A stretch of 64,000 nt of DNA from Flavobacterium endoglycinae (lineage in GTDB: Bacteria; Bacteroidota; Bacteroidia; Flavobacteriales; Flavobacteriaceae), in contig NZ_CP071448.1 of assembly GCF_017352115.1 (NCBI RefSeq), positions 434,001 to 498,000 on the forward strand, in the 5' to 3' direction. Of the stretch, positions 54,044 to 63,538 are shown piece by piece; positions within the stretch are counted from its first letter, which is position 1, and each line of letters begins with the position of its first letter. The notes under the pieces were generated by a model that saw nothing but the letters and a program-made list of their open reading frames with translations, was not told where the DNA came from and made no database searches. Made by a program: the position numbers and the translations under genes.

Positions 54044-54727
54044 ATGAAAACAAAAATCACGGCCTGTCTGATCTGCCTGCTGCTTATCGGCACTCCGGCC
54101 AGACCGGCTGAAAAAACGGCGGCACTGCCCATTCTTGAAATAGTAAAAGCGGTAACCAAAAAAGTAATTAAGGCAATTGATCTGCGGATCCAGAAACTGC
54201 AGAATAAAACGATATGGCTCCAGAACGCGCAGAAGCAGGTCGAAAATGTCCTGTCTAAATTAAAACTCGACGAAATCTCAGACTGGACGCAGAAACAGAA
54301 AGATCTCTATAAAGGATACTATGAAGAGCTGGCGAAGGTAAAATCCATTATCACCTATTACCAGAGGATAAAGGAAATTACAAAAAAACAGACAAGACTC
54401 GTCGAAGAATATCAAAGAGCGTGGAACCTTTTTAAAAGAGACACTCATTTTAAAGAAAGTGAGATTTTGTACATGGAGCGTGTCTACACCGGAATACTGG
54501 AGGAAAGCGTAAAGAATATTGACCAGATCTTTTTGATACTGGACTCCTTTACCACCCAGATGAGCGATCTGAAAAGGCTTGAAATTATCAATAAAGCCGC
54601 AGACCAGATTGATGCCAATTACGATGACCTTAAAATGTTTAACCAGCAGAACATGCTGCTGAGCCTGCAGCGGGCTAAAACGGAAGCAGATGTAAATAGA
54701 GTAAAACAATTTTACGGAATTCCATAA
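54044..54727 (+). CDS. TraI-like conjugal transfer protein (first of three related genes)
   Basis: The 227-aa product has a signal peptide (ACLICLLLIGTPARPA) and long helices (KKVIKAIDLRIQKLQNKTIW). Its stretch ESEILYMERVYTGILEESVK matches the same position in the next two proteins (ELDYIERSFERLL, ELKYFETVYGNLL). It is likely a periplasmic coiled-coil part of the mating apparatus. The gene follows TraG by 12 bp. Confidence 0.75.
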   Translation: MKTKITACLICLLLIGTPARPAEKTAALPILEIVKAVTKKVIKAIDLRIQKLQNKTIWLQNAQKQVENVLSKLKLDEISDWTQKQKDLYKGYYEELAKVKSIITYYQRIKEITKKQTRLVEEYQRAWNLFKRDTHFKESEILYMERVYTGILEESVKNIDQIFLILDSFTTQMSDLKRLEIINKAADQIDANYDDLKMFNQQNMLLSLQRAKTEADVNRVKQFYGIP

Positions 54728-54743
54728 TTTAAAAACAATCATC

Positions 54744-55358
54744 ATGAAAAAACTGTTTTTTATATTCTCGATGCTTATCATTTTCCCTCTGGGAATACAG
54801 GCTCAGGCAAAGCAGAGAAAAGAACTCCTGCTTCAGATTGCCGCGCTTCAGGTATATATAGACTATGCTAAAAAAGGATATTCTGCTGTGTCAAAAGGAC
54901 TCAATGTTATTGGTGATGCCAAAAAAGGAGAGGTAAATCTGCATGGCGATTATTTCGCATCGCTTTTTAAAATTAATCCAAAAGTCAGAAACTATTATAA
55001 GACCGCTGAAATTATTTCAATGCAGTTTAAAATAATGAAAATCTGTAAAAGGACTTCTGCAGATCTAAAAACAGCAGACTTATTTCACGGCAGCGAGCTG
55101 GATTATATTGAGCGTTCGTTTGAAAGACTGCTGCAGAACTGCAGCGATACACTGGAACAGCTTCTGTCAGTCACTGCCGATGCCAGCCTAGAGCTTAAAG
55201 ACGACCAGAGAATTGAACGTATTGACGCGCTGCATGAAACAATGCTGGAAGATTACAATTTCTGCATCTCTTTCAGCAATGATGCCAGACTGCTGTCTGT
55301 ATCCAAGACATCAGAAAAAAAGGACTCTAAAAATGCAAGTGCTGTTTACGGATTATGA
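54744..55358 (+). CDS. TerB/TraI-like exported protein (second of three)
   Basis: The 204-aa product has a signal peptide (FIFSMLIIFPLGIQAQA) and a helical mature part with KKGYSAVSKGLNVIGDAKKG and GSELDYIERSFERLLQN. It is closely similar in pattern to the next protein, so the two are tandem paralogues. Its stop overlaps the next start by 4 bp (ATGA). Confidence 0.75.
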   Translation: MKKLFFIFSMLIIFPLGIQAQAKQRKELLLQIAALQVYIDYAKKGYSAVSKGLNVIGDAKKGEVNLHGDYFASLFKINPKVRNYYKTAEIISMQFKIMKICKRTSADLKTADLFHGSELDYIERSFERLLQNCSDTLEQLLSVTADASLELKDDQRIERIDALHETMLEDYNFCISFSNDARLLSVSKTSEKKDSKNASAVYGL

Positions 55359-55993
55359 AACAAATTGTCATGAAAAAAATACTGGTTGTAGGACTGATTA
55401 TGTGCTTTTCAATTATTCCTGAAAAAGCACATGCCCAGTCAGCAGAGATACAGCAGCTGATCCTCAACATTGAAAAACTATCGCAGTTCAAAAAGATTCT
55501 CAGTGATATGAAAAAGGGATATGAATTGCTTTCAGGAGGATACAAGACGGTTAAAGATATGTCGGAAGGAAACTTCAGCCTTCATAAAACCTTTCTGGAT
55601 GCCCTGATGCAGGTCAGCCCGATGGTAAAAAATTACAAAAAGGTCGGAGACATTATAAATTATCAGATTCTGCTGGTCAAAGAAAGCAGGAACGGACTGA
55701 CCACATTTTCAAAAAGCGGGAACTTCAGTGAAAGGGAGCTGAAGTATTTTGAAACCGTTTACGGCAATCTGCTTAACCTCAGCCTGCGCAATCTTGATGA
55801 ACTTACGATGGTGGTTACAGCAGACAAGCTGAGAATGTCAGATGATGAACGGCTTGAAGCGGTTGATACTATTTTTCTTGAGATGCAGGATAAACTGGTG
55901 TTTCTGCGGGACTTTAATGCCTCTTCAAACATACTGCTGCTGCAGCGGGCAAAGGAAAGAAATGATGTGCAGGCTTCTGAGACTCTTCGATAA
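55355..55993 (+). CDS. TerB/TraI-like exported protein (third of three)
   Basis: The 212-aa product starts at 55355 (4-bp overlap) or at the ATG at 55370, which begins the signal peptide MKKILVVGLIMCFSIIPEKA. The mature part reads KKGYELLSGGYKTVKDMSEG and SERELKYFETVYGNLLNLSL, aligning with the preceding protein along its whole length. It lies directly before TraJ. Confidence 0.75.
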   Translation: MKQIVMKKILVVGLIMCFSIIPEKAHAQSAEIQQLILNIEKLSQFKKILSDMKKGYELLSGGYKTVKDMSEGNFSLHKTFLDALMQVSPMVKNYKKVGDIINYQILLVKESRNGLTTFSKSGNFSERELKYFETVYGNLLNLSLRNLDELTMVVTADKLRMSDDERLEAVDTIFLEMQDKLVFLRDFNASSNILLLQRAKERNDVQASETLR

Positions 55994-56011
55994 CTAAAGA
56001 ATAACAACAAT

Positions 56012-57223
56012 ATGAAACTCTCATTAAAAAACAAAAATAAAATTCTTTCTGCAATTCTGTTCCAGCTGCCTTGTTTGATTAGGGCTCAAGGATTAGGCGA
56101 TGATATGCAGAGCCTTCATTCCGTTTTAGACCAGCTTTACGATGAAATGATCCCTTTGTGCAGCAATCTTCTAGCGGTCGGACAGGGAATCGCAGGATTC
56201 GGCACAATCTGGTATATCGCCTCCAGAGTATGGAGACATATAGCAAGCGCCGAACCGATTGATTTCTATCCGCTGTTCCGTCCCTTTGTAATCGGATTCT
56301 GCATCATGATTTTCCCATCTGTCCTTGCTCTTATCAACGTGGTTATGAAACCCACAGTTACGGCAACTGCCGCTATGGTAACAGGATCCAATAATGCAGT
56401 TGCAGTATTATTAAAAGAAAAAGAAAAGGCTATTAAAGAAACAGATCCCTGGAAAATGTATGTTGGTGCGGCGGGCGCCGGGGACCGGAACAGATGGTAT
56501 AAATACACCCATGACGGAGCCGACCCATCAAGTGAGAGCATGCTGGCAGGAATAGGCAACGACATCAAGTTTGCAATGGAAAAGGCTTCGTACAGTTTTA
56601 GGAACTCAGTCAAGGAATGGCTGAGCGAGGTACTGAGAGTTTTGTTCGAGGCGGCGGCCTTATGCATTGATACACTGAGAACATTTCAGCTGGTTGTCCT
56701 CTCCATCCTGGGACCTCTTGTTTTTGGAATAGCGGTCTTTGACGGATTCCAGCATACCCTTACGGTCTGGCTGGCCAGATATATCAATATTTATCTGTGG
56801 CTGCCGGTTGCCAATATATTTGGCAGCATTATAGGCAAGATTCAGGAACTGATGCTCAAACTGGATCTTTCCCAGGTACTGGCTACCGGAGATACCTTTT
56901 TCAGCAGGACCGACATGTCTTACCTTATTTTTATGATAATCGGCATTATAGGATACTTCACTGTCCCATCGGTAGCTAATTACATTGTCCATGCAGGCGG
57001 CGGCGGAGCACTGGCCCAGAAAACCACAACCCTTTTCAGCACCTCAGCCAGTTCAGCGGTTTCCAAGACATCACAGGGAACCGCAATGGTTCTGGATTCA
57101 ATGGGAAATGCCGCAGGAAGGATGTCGCAGAGCATGTCTGCATCTTCAGCCTCTTCACCCTATTTTGAGGAGAAAGGAAACTATATGAGCGAGAGGCTCA
57201 AAGGAAATTCAAAACAAACTTAA
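56012..57223 (+). CDS. traJ: TraJ, polytopic channel protein (VirB6-like)
   Basis: The 403-aa protein has a short signal region, then several membrane segments (FVIGFCIMIFPSVLALINVV, TFQLVVLSILGPLVFGIAVF, YLIFMIIGIIGYFTVPSVAN) and a Ser/Ala-rich tail. The stretch TLTVWLARYINIYLWLPVAN is typical of the Bacteroidota TraJ family, which resembles VirB6/TrbL. It forms part of the inner-membrane channel. Confidence 0.92.
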   Translation: MKLSLKNKNKILSAILFQLPCLIRAQGLGDDMQSLHSVLDQLYDEMIPLCSNLLAVGQGIAGFGTIWYIASRVWRHIASAEPIDFYPLFRPFVIGFCIMIFPSVLALINVVMKPTVTATAAMVTGSNNAVAVLLKEKEKAIKETDPWKMYVGAAGAGDRNRWYKYTHDGADPSSESMLAGIGNDIKFAMEKASYSFRNSVKEWLSEVLRVLFEAAALCIDTLRTFQLVVLSILGPLVFGIAVFDGFQHTLTVWLARYINIYLWLPVANIFGSIIGKIQELMLKLDLSQVLATGDTFFSRTDMSYLIFMIIGIIGYFTVPSVANYIVHAGGGGALAQKTTTLFSTSASSAVSKTSQGTAMVLDSMGNAAGRMSQSMSASSASSPYFEEKGNYMSERLKGNSKQT

Positions 57224-57234
57224 ATGATCCGCTC

Positions 57235-57855
57235 ATGTTCACCAAAATGAAAAATATAGACACTGCATTTAAATATGTGAGAGGATTTACGATGCTTGTT
57301 ATTATATGCTGCGCTGTGATCTGCTGTTACACTTTAAGCAGAAGTTTTCAGACTGTAAGCCGCATGCAGGATAAGATATACATCCTGGCGGCAGGAAAAG
57401 CTCTGGAAGCCTATGCGTCGGACAGAAAAGATAATGTGCCTGTTGAAGCAAGAGACCATATTAAAACTTTTCACCAGTTTTTCTTTACCCTGGATCCGGA
57501 CGATAAGGTAATTAAAACCAATGTAACTAAAGCGCTTTATCTGGCGGACGAAAGTGCTAAAAGAATTTATGATGACCTGAAAGAAAACGGCTTTTATTCC
57601 GGGATTATTTCAGGAAATATAAGCCAGACCATACAGATTGACAGTGTAACTGTCGATACAAGGGACTATCCCTACCGCTTTAAATGCTTCTCTCGGCAGA
57701 ACATTATCAGAACCACCAGCATTTTAAAAAGAAGCCTGATTACCGAAGGAAGCCTGCGCAATGTATCAAGAAGCGACAACAATCCGCATGGTTTTTTAAT
57801 TGAACGTTTCAATACGATTGAAAACCGGGATTTAACTGTTGAAAACCGAAAATGA
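57235..57855 (+). CDS. traK: TraK conjugation protein
   Basis: The 206-aa product has one N-terminal membrane segment (FTMLVIICCAVICCYTLSRS) and a periplasmic part with LSRSFQTVSRMQDKIYILAA and DYPYRFKCFSRQNIIRTTSI. This matches the TraK family, in the usual place between TraJ and TraL. It is a VirB8-type assembly factor by general comparison. Confidence 0.9.
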   Translation: MFTKMKNIDTAFKYVRGFTMLVIICCAVICCYTLSRSFQTVSRMQDKIYILAAGKALEAYASDRKDNVPVEARDHIKTFHQFFFTLDPDDKVIKTNVTKALYLADESAKRIYDDLKENGFYSGIISGNISQTIQIDSVTVDTRDYPYRFKCFSRQNIIRTTSILKRSLITEGSLRNVSRSDNNPHGFLIERFNTIENRDLTVENRK

Positions 57856-57861
57856 CGGGTT

Positions 57862-58119
57862 ATGAAATCACTGTTTAAAAAACGAGAAACTGCATTTACA
57901 TACCATAAGCACTATCTCTCAGCACAAAAAAAATGGTCTGAAAAAATGAGCAGTCTGGCGGAAGGATGTTCAAAGAGAAAGCTCATTTTTCTTCTCGGCT
58001 TATTTGTTATCCTATCAGCAGGCTATCTTCTTTACAACCTCTATAATGCCTTTTCAGAAAAGGAAGCCCAGAAGGTTAAAATTTCAAAGCAGACTGTAAA
58101 AATTAAAATAATCGATTAA
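57862..58119 (+). CDS. traL: TraL conjugation protein
   Basis: The 85-aa product has one membrane segment (LIFLLGLFVILSAGYLLYNL) in the middle, a basic N-terminal part and a short outside tail ending VKIKIID. Size, topology and place between TraK and TraM identify it as TraL; sequence alone would be less certain. Confidence 0.8.
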   Translation: MKSLFKKRETAFTYHKHYLSAQKKWSEKMSSLAEGCSKRKLIFLLGLFVILSAGYLLYNLYNAFSEKEAQKVKISKQTVKIKIID

Positions 58120-58130
58120 AAAATAAAAAC

Positions 58131-59420
58131 ATGGAACAGAAGACGATATCAATTAAAGAAGCAAAAAAACGAAAAATGCTTCTGATTCTGCCAATCATAA
58201 CACTTCCTTTTATCACCATTCTTTTTTACACCCTTGGAGGAGGGAGAATGGAAGCCGCAGCGGCTGAAAATGAAATAAAGAAAGGATTTAATTTTAAACT
58301 GCCGCTTCCAAATTTTAAAGAAGATTCATCCTTGAATAAAATGAGCTACTATGACCAGGCAGCAGTAGATTCCATCAAACTGCAGGAGCAGATTAAAAAA
58401 GATCCCAACTATTCCAATCAAAAAGTTCTTCAAGAATCTTTAAAGGAGTTCCCGGAACTGGATTTTGCCTCCCAGAGTTTTTCAAAAAAAAGAAACGGCT
58501 TGAATGCAGTGGCCCCGCAGGATAGAAACGAGCAGAAAATATACGAAAAGCTGCAGCTGCTACAGAAAACCATCAGCCAGCCTGCACCGGTTAAAAATTA
58601 CGGGCAGGATATGAGGGAGTTTGAAAACTACGGCTCATCAAATGAAGTATCCGCCCAGATTAAGAACTTGGAACAGATGATGTCCGCAATGGGCGAAACT
58701 CAGCCGGATCCCGAACTGCAGCAGCTCGGCGGGATGCTCGAAAATATACTGGATATCCAGCATCCTTCAAGAGTACAGGAACGTTTAAAACAGAATTCCG
58801 AACAAAAAAAAGGAAAAGTATATTCTGTAAACCTAAAAAGTAAAGCAGATAATATCAGCTCACTTCAAGAAAATACAAAACCCGCAGACAATTTCAAATT
58901 GAACGCTTTTTTCACGGCAGATGAGGATTTAAATCCAGATCATCAGCAGAATGTACTTGAAGCTGCCGTTCACGAAGCACAGACCATTGTAAATGGATCG
59001 GTGGTTAAACTAAGGCTCACTGCCGATATTACGCTTCAGGGAACAACAATACCGAAAAACACCTTCGTATACGGCATGGCGGCATTGAAAGGTGAAAGGC
59101 TTGAAATAAAGATAGAAAATCTCCAGCATCATGGTTCCATTTTCCCGGTGCAGCTCTCGGTCTTTGATATTGACGGAATTGAGGGCATATACATTCCAGG
59201 TGCCATTAACAGGGATGTGGCCAAAGCATCTGCCGACCGGTCGATTCAGACACTCGGACTTACCGGTATTACCGATTCATGGGGAGCACAGGCTGCGGGA
59301 ATGGGCATTGAGGCGGCCAAAAGTCTTATGAGCAAAAAGGTAAAACTCATAAAAGTTGCGGTAAAAGCAGGATACAAGGTGCTGTTATATGATGAAAAAC
59401 AAAAGGATTTAAAACCATAA
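58131..59420 (+). CDS. traM: TraM conjugation protein (VirB10-like)
   Basis: The 429-aa protein has one N-terminal membrane segment (MLLILPIITLPFITILFYTL), a long Gln/Lys-rich linker and a C-terminal domain with VVKLRLTADITLQGTTIPKN, VYGMAALKGERLEI and GIEGIYIPGAINRDVAK. This is the TraM layout, comparable to VirB10, spanning from the inner to the outer membrane. Confidence 0.92.
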   Translation: MEQKTISIKEAKKRKMLLILPIITLPFITILFYTLGGGRMEAAAAENEIKKGFNFKLPLPNFKEDSSLNKMSYYDQAAVDSIKLQEQIKKDPNYSNQKVLQESLKEFPELDFASQSFSKKRNGLNAVAPQDRNEQKIYEKLQLLQKTISQPAPVKNYGQDMREFENYGSSNEVSAQIKNLEQMMSAMGETQPDPELQQLGGMLENILDIQHPSRVQERLKQNSEQKKGKVYSVNLKSKADNISSLQENTKPADNFKLNAFFTADEDLNPDHQQNVLEAAVHEAQTIVNGSVVKLRLTADITLQGTTIPKNTFVYGMAALKGERLEIKIENLQHHGSIFPVQLSVFDIDGIEGIYIPGAINRDVAKASADRSIQTLGLTGITDSWGAQAAGMGIEAAKSLMSKKVKLIKVAVKAGYKVLLYDEKQKDLKP

Positions 59421-59431
59421 AATAGAATAAG

Positions 59432-60274
59432 ATGAAAAGAATTAATTATTTGTTTTTAATGAGTCTGCTGCTGGTTTCTGTTTGGGCTTATCCCCAGTTA
59501 AAGAGCAGGGAAACTGTTTTTTATGAAGACCAATATAAAAATCTTCAGATCGGCTATTCGAAGACTACCAGCATCGTTTTTCCCTACCCGATTAAAAGCA
59601 TCGATAAAGGCAGTGCTGATGTTCTGGTGCAGAAAGCCAAAGGGGTGGAGAATATTCTGCTTGTAAAAGCGGCGAGACAATATTTTTTCCAGACTAACCT
59701 GACAGTAGTCACCTCTGATGCAAAATTGTATGTATTTGTACTGAACTACAATGAAGACTGCCCTGACCTGAATATAAAAGCACAAAATGCTGCGGCTGCG
59801 AGTAAGGATGTACTATTTACTTTAGAGAACGAAAATCAGAAAAAAATAGAACAGTCTGCTTCACTGGCATTATCAAAAAAAATAAAGACCAGCGGCTTAA
59901 AAAAAGCTAAGTTTCAGATAAAACTGGAGGTCAGCGGCATTTTTATACATGAGGATGTGCTGTATCTGCGCGTAGTATTTGAGAATAAATCCAAAATCAG
60001 CTATGATATCGACCAGCTTCGTTTTTTCATAAGAGACCAGCGAAAATCAAAACGAACTGCCTCGCAGGAAATTGAGATTCAGCCGCTGTACTGCACTTCA
60101 TCAATTGCGGTGATTCCTGATAAGTCTGAAGTAGTAAAAGTTTTTGCACTGGAGAAATTTACCATTCCAGACAATAAGCTTTTAACGCTTCAGCTGCTGG
60201 AAAAGAATGGCGGTAGGCATTTGGAAGCCAACGTTAAAAAAAATCTGGCCGATAAAGTAATCCCGCTGCCATAA
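59432..60274 (+). CDS. traN: TraN, DUF4138 (VirB9-like) protein
   Basis: The 280-aa product has a signal peptide (YLFLMSLLLVSVWAYPQ) and a strand-rich mature part. IGYSKTTSIVFPYPIKSIDK and GSADVLVQKAKGVENILLVK are typical of DUF4138/TraN. It partners TraM in the outer part of the channel. It is 11 bp after traM and is the last clearly named transfer gene. Confidence 0.92.
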   Translation: MKRINYLFLMSLLLVSVWAYPQLKSRETVFYEDQYKNLQIGYSKTTSIVFPYPIKSIDKGSADVLVQKAKGVENILLVKAARQYFFQTNLTVVTSDAKLYVFVLNYNEDCPDLNIKAQNAAAASKDVLFTLENENQKKIEQSASLALSKKIKTSGLKKAKFQIKLEVSGIFIHEDVLYLRVVFENKSKISYDIDQLRFFIRDQRKSKRTASQEIEIQPLYCTSSIAVIPDKSEVVKVFALEKFTIPDNKLLTLQLLEKNGGRHLEANVKKNLADKVIPLP

Positions 60275-60310
60275 TCCCAGCACCATCCTAAAAAACTAAA
60301 AAAGCAGCTT

Positions 60311-61474
60311 ATGAATATAAATATCAATGAAACCGAAACGCTGTTAAGATTTGCAGAGGAAATGGCTTCACTAGGCTATCGCTATGCGGCGCACCCTGTT
60401 AATCTTCCGGCTGACTGCGATAACATTGCTTTTTTCAGGACATCAATGGGCGCAGAGGACCATTGTCTCGCAGGAAGGAATGATATCGACTATTTTAAGA
60501 GCGTGCCGATCGATTCCCTTATAAAGGACTTAAAGAAAGTCATGCAGAGCGGAATTGACCTCTACAGCAATGAGAAACTTGATCTTACGGAGTTTGTCCG
60601 TCTGGCAGGAGAAAACAAGCAATTACCAGAAAACAACCTAAATACAAATATTATGAATGAGAATAATTTAAATTACCTGAAAGACCAGCTGAAATATACT
60701 GGATTTGGAGAAACTTTCGATGCTGAATTGAGAGAAAACATGCTGAAAGGAGATAAGGATTTTAAAATCATGCACACCGGCATTATCAACAATGGCGTCC
60801 CAAACAGAGACACCGTAACGGTTGAGCTGAACTTCAAGAAGTCAGACCAGACTGATATTTACTTTTTTAATTCCTATCGTGTGAACCTTCAGAAAGAAGA
60901 AAACAAGCCGGGACTGCAGCAGACCTTTTACATCAATAATGATGCAACCAGCATTACACTCAAAGAAGCCTATAATTTAATGGAAGGCCGTTCGGTGAAT
61001 AAAGATCTTAAAACTAAAGAAGGAGAAAGTTACAATTCTTGGTTAAAATTCGATTTTAAACAGACAGATAATTCCGGAAATTTTAAGATTAACCATTACC
61101 ATCAGAATTACGGCTATGATCTGGAAGCCAGTCTTGAGAAGCACTCCATAAAAGAGCTCAGTACGCCGCAATATAAGGAAGACCTTATGAACTCACTTAA
61201 AAAAGGAAATCTTCAGTCTGTGACTTTTGTTGTCAGCGGCGTTGAAAGCAAAATGTTCGTGGAAGCAAATCCGCAGTTTAAGACTCTTAATGTATATGAT
61301 GGAAACCTACAGCGTATCAATCATCGAGAAAGCAAGGAAGAGAAAAAATCAGAAGGAGAAAAAACATCTGAAAAACAATCTGGCAAAAAACAGTCTGAGA
61401 GCACTGACGAGAACAGTGAAACCCCTTCGGCGAACAAACCAAAAAAAAGAAAACAGCATTCTAATTCGGTGTAG
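60311..61474 (+). CDS. Element protein of unknown function, paralogue 1
   Basis: The 387-aa protein has an N-terminal domain (LLRFAEEMASLGYRYAAHPV) and a C-terminal domain that recurs in the next gene: TLKEAYNLMEGRSV, NHYHQNYGYDLEASLEK and VEANPQFKTLNVYDGNLQRI. The last 60 residues are a low-complexity tail rich in Lys, Ser and Glu. It is likely cytoplasmic. Such proteins often end the transfer operon in Bacteroidota elements (DUF3945-like by general character). Confidence 0.65.
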   Translation: MNININETETLLRFAEEMASLGYRYAAHPVNLPADCDNIAFFRTSMGAEDHCLAGRNDIDYFKSVPIDSLIKDLKKVMQSGIDLYSNEKLDLTEFVRLAGENKQLPENNLNTNIMNENNLNYLKDQLKYTGFGETFDAELRENMLKGDKDFKIMHTGIINNGVPNRDTVTVELNFKKSDQTDIYFFNSYRVNLQKEENKPGLQQTFYINNDATSITLKEAYNLMEGRSVNKDLKTKEGESYNSWLKFDFKQTDNSGNFKINHYHQNYGYDLEASLEKHSIKELSTPQYKEDLMNSLKKGNLQSVTFVVSGVESKMFVEANPQFKTLNVYDGNLQRINHRESKEEKKSEGEKTSEKQSGKKQSESTDENSETPSANKPKKRKQHSNSV

Positions 61475-61499
61475 AGATTTTAAAATTATTAAAGTTTAG

Positions 61500-62522
61500 A
61501 TGATGAACCCGCAGTTTCCCGTAAATAGAGTAGAAATGGAATTCAGCCAATGGAAAGCAAGAGAGGAGCGTTTGGGTACGCTGTTTTCAATTACTCCGGC
61601 AGAAAACAGATCTTTATTGGCCGAGAAACTGCGGCAGTTCGAGAGAATCAGAACGAAATACAGATCTTCAAAAAATATTGAGGAGCAGCATACGCTTCGA
61701 ATCCTTAAAATGGAAATCCACAGGATGTCAAAACAATTGTATCCAAGTCTCATTTCACGTATCCTGAGGAAAATAATCACCAGCACGCAAAATCAGCTTT
61801 CACTTCGCAGTGAGGCAAAAAAAGACGAGAGAAACTTCAATTCTCTTAACGAGGAAGTGCAGCGTATCGGCTTTCCTGATTTATCCGAAAAATTAAAAAA
61901 TCTTATTGACAAAAAACAGGAAAATTTCAGCATTCCTCTCTCCTACTGCCTTAATGAAAAAGAAAAGATCACTCATACCCTTTCCTTTTCAAAAAATGCT
62001 GAAGGGCATTTTGAACTTGATGGATTTAAAAGCAGCCTGCAGAATAATTCTAGACCAGAAGACAGCAGGGAATATTATTTTAAAAATGGGCTGGAAAACA
62101 ATTTTAAAGTGAATGAAGCTTATAATTTATTGTCAGGCCGTTCTGTAGCGCATAACCAATCATGGTTTCAGCTCGACTTTAATGATAAAGACGCTTCGGG
62201 CAGTTATCACTTAAAAGAATTTCGAAATGAATATGCTTATGATTTAGAAAAGACTTTAAAGGCCATTCCTTTAAAGATATCCAGCCAATACGAAATAGAG
62301 AAACTGAAAAATGCTTTAAGGCAGGGTGACAGAGTATCTGCTGTGCTGATTAAAAATGGAAGAGAAAATCAAATTTATATAGAGGCCAATCCTCAGTTTA
62401 GATCATTGAATATCTATGACCAGCATTTTCGTAAAATCCAGACAGCTTCATCAAAAAACCAGGCAGCAGCATTGCCGAAACAATCTGTCCAAAAAGGAAT
62501 AAAATCTAAAATACAGCAATGA
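61500..62522 (+). CDS. Element protein of unknown function, paralogue 2
   Basis: The 340-aa protein shares its C-terminal domain with the preceding gene: KVNEAYNLLSGRSV, LKEFRNEYAYDLEKTLKAI and IEANPQFRSLNIYDQHFRKI. Its N-terminal third differs and is helical. It overlaps the start of the next gene by 4 bp, so translation is coupled. Confidence 0.65.
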   Translation: MMNPQFPVNRVEMEFSQWKAREERLGTLFSITPAENRSLLAEKLRQFERIRTKYRSSKNIEEQHTLRILKMEIHRMSKQLYPSLISRILRKIITSTQNQLSLRSEAKKDERNFNSLNEEVQRIGFPDLSEKLKNLIDKKQENFSIPLSYCLNEKEKITHTLSFSKNAEGHFELDGFKSSLQNNSRPEDSREYYFKNGLENNFKVNEAYNLLSGRSVAHNQSWFQLDFNDKDASGSYHLKEFRNEYAYDLEKTLKAIPLKISSQYEIEKLKNALRQGDRVSAVLIKNGRENQIYIEANPQFRSLNIYDQHFRKIQTASSKNQAAALPKQSVQKGIKSKIQQ

Positions 62523-62806
62523 TGGAACAATTAAACCCTTTAACGGAATTCTTTAGATCGATAGAAAAAGACCAGCGCATCAGCATTACCCATATTGGAA
62601 TTTTTGCGGCACTGCTTCAATTCAGAGCAAATGAAGGCAACATCAATCCTATCAAAGCCTACAGGCATGAAATTATGAAAATAGCCAAGATAACCGGCCC
62701 TGCCACGTATCACAGGTGCATAAAGGATTTAAATGAATACGGTTATATAAACTATATCCCAAAAAGAAATAGAAACCAGAAAAGCGTCATTTATTTTCTT
62801 GTTTAA
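62519..62806 (+). CDS. Small winged-helix-like protein
   Basis: The 95-aa product reads ISITHIGIFAALLQFRANEG, then ITGPATYHRCIKDLNEYGYI and NYIPKRNRNQKSVIYFLV, the pattern of a winged helix with recognition helix and wing. It is probably a DNA-binding regulator of the element. Its last 110 bp are duplicated downstream at 63121-63230. Confidence 0.7.
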   Translation: MMEQLNPLTEFFRSIEKDQRISITHIGIFAALLQFRANEGNINPIKAYRHEIMKIAKITGPATYHRCIKDLNEYGYINYIPKRNRNQKSVIYFLV

Positions 62807-62911
62807 AAGTGGAGCTGCTATTTTTTGGGTTGCAAAAATAACTTTTACTATTGTCTGTTGTTCCATTGAGGTCAGAAATTGGATTATTCCAAATTGTCTA
62901 TTTAACTTTTT

Positions 62912-62985
62912 AGCCCCAATAGCAGCGGAAATCCTTCTGTGCCGGGGTTCGGCGCAGAAGATTGCAGCGGATAGCGGGAAAAGCT
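62912..62985 (+). repeat. 74-bp dispersed palindromic repeat, copy 2
   Basis: This is the same element as at 44254-44327, again 74 bp and on the plus strand. It begins AGCCCCAATAGCAGCGG and ends GCGGGAAAAGCT. The central stem CTTCTGTGCC with GGCGCAGAAG around GGGGTTC is longer than in copy 1. Confidence 0.8.
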
Positions 62986-63116
62986 CTAAAAAAAACAACA
63001 AATCAAACCTAAAAAACCAGTGATCCGCATCAACTATATAGACAATATCGGCACCCACCCCTTGATCACCTGGCCGCTGTTCTATAAATCCAGCCCCTTA
63101 TGATGTAAAAAAAACT

Positions 63117-63230
63117 CCCCTGCCGCGTATCACAGGTGCATATAGGATTTAAATGAATACGGCTGTATAAACTTGCGTCCCAAAAAAAATAGAAACCAGA
63201 AAAGCGTCATTTATTTTCTTGTTTAAAAGT
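63117..63230 (+). pseudogene. Duplicated 3' end of the winged-helix gene
   Basis: This stretch repeats 62697-62810 with about ten changes, starting CCCCTGCC and ending TTTTCTTGTTTAAAAGT. The matching frame reads PAAYHRCI, then a TAG stop, then DLNEYGCIN, so it is not functional. It is a broken partial copy of the gene at 62519-62806, left by duplication or unequal recombination. Confidence 0.85.
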
Positions 63231-63538
63231 TAGAGAAAGGCATTATTTTAATTTTAAATAAATGTACGGAGCAATCTGCCAGTACAAAAGAAGCGCTGGC
63301 AATTTTAGGCGTAAAAAAAGTAACAACTACAGGAAAATATAAGACACAATGAAAATTAAAAGTTACAGCCCTTTTGGTAACAGAAAAAGATATAAGATAA
63401 GTGATTTATTAAAAGTACCAGGCAAAAAATAACCCGCATGAAAAATGAAGCCGATTTTAACTGGAATTGCTGCTGCACTATAGCATATACAAGGCTTCAG
63501 GTCTTGACAGATTATAGTTTTTTGATTAATTTTACAGC
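63231..63538. other. Gene-poor region with coding debris
   Basis: No intact gene is supported. A frame at about 63255-63350 reads STKEALAILGVKKVTTTGKY and stops at once; it lacks a start and looks like a gene fragment. The last 60 bp, including GATTATAGTTTTTTG near 63510, may hold the promoter of the DUF6965-like gene. Confidence 0.4.

Noticed and set aside
54278..54781. 167-aa open frame on the minus strand in the transfer operon
   Set aside because: It lies antisense to a signal-peptide-bearing transfer gene in a tight operon and shows no domain.
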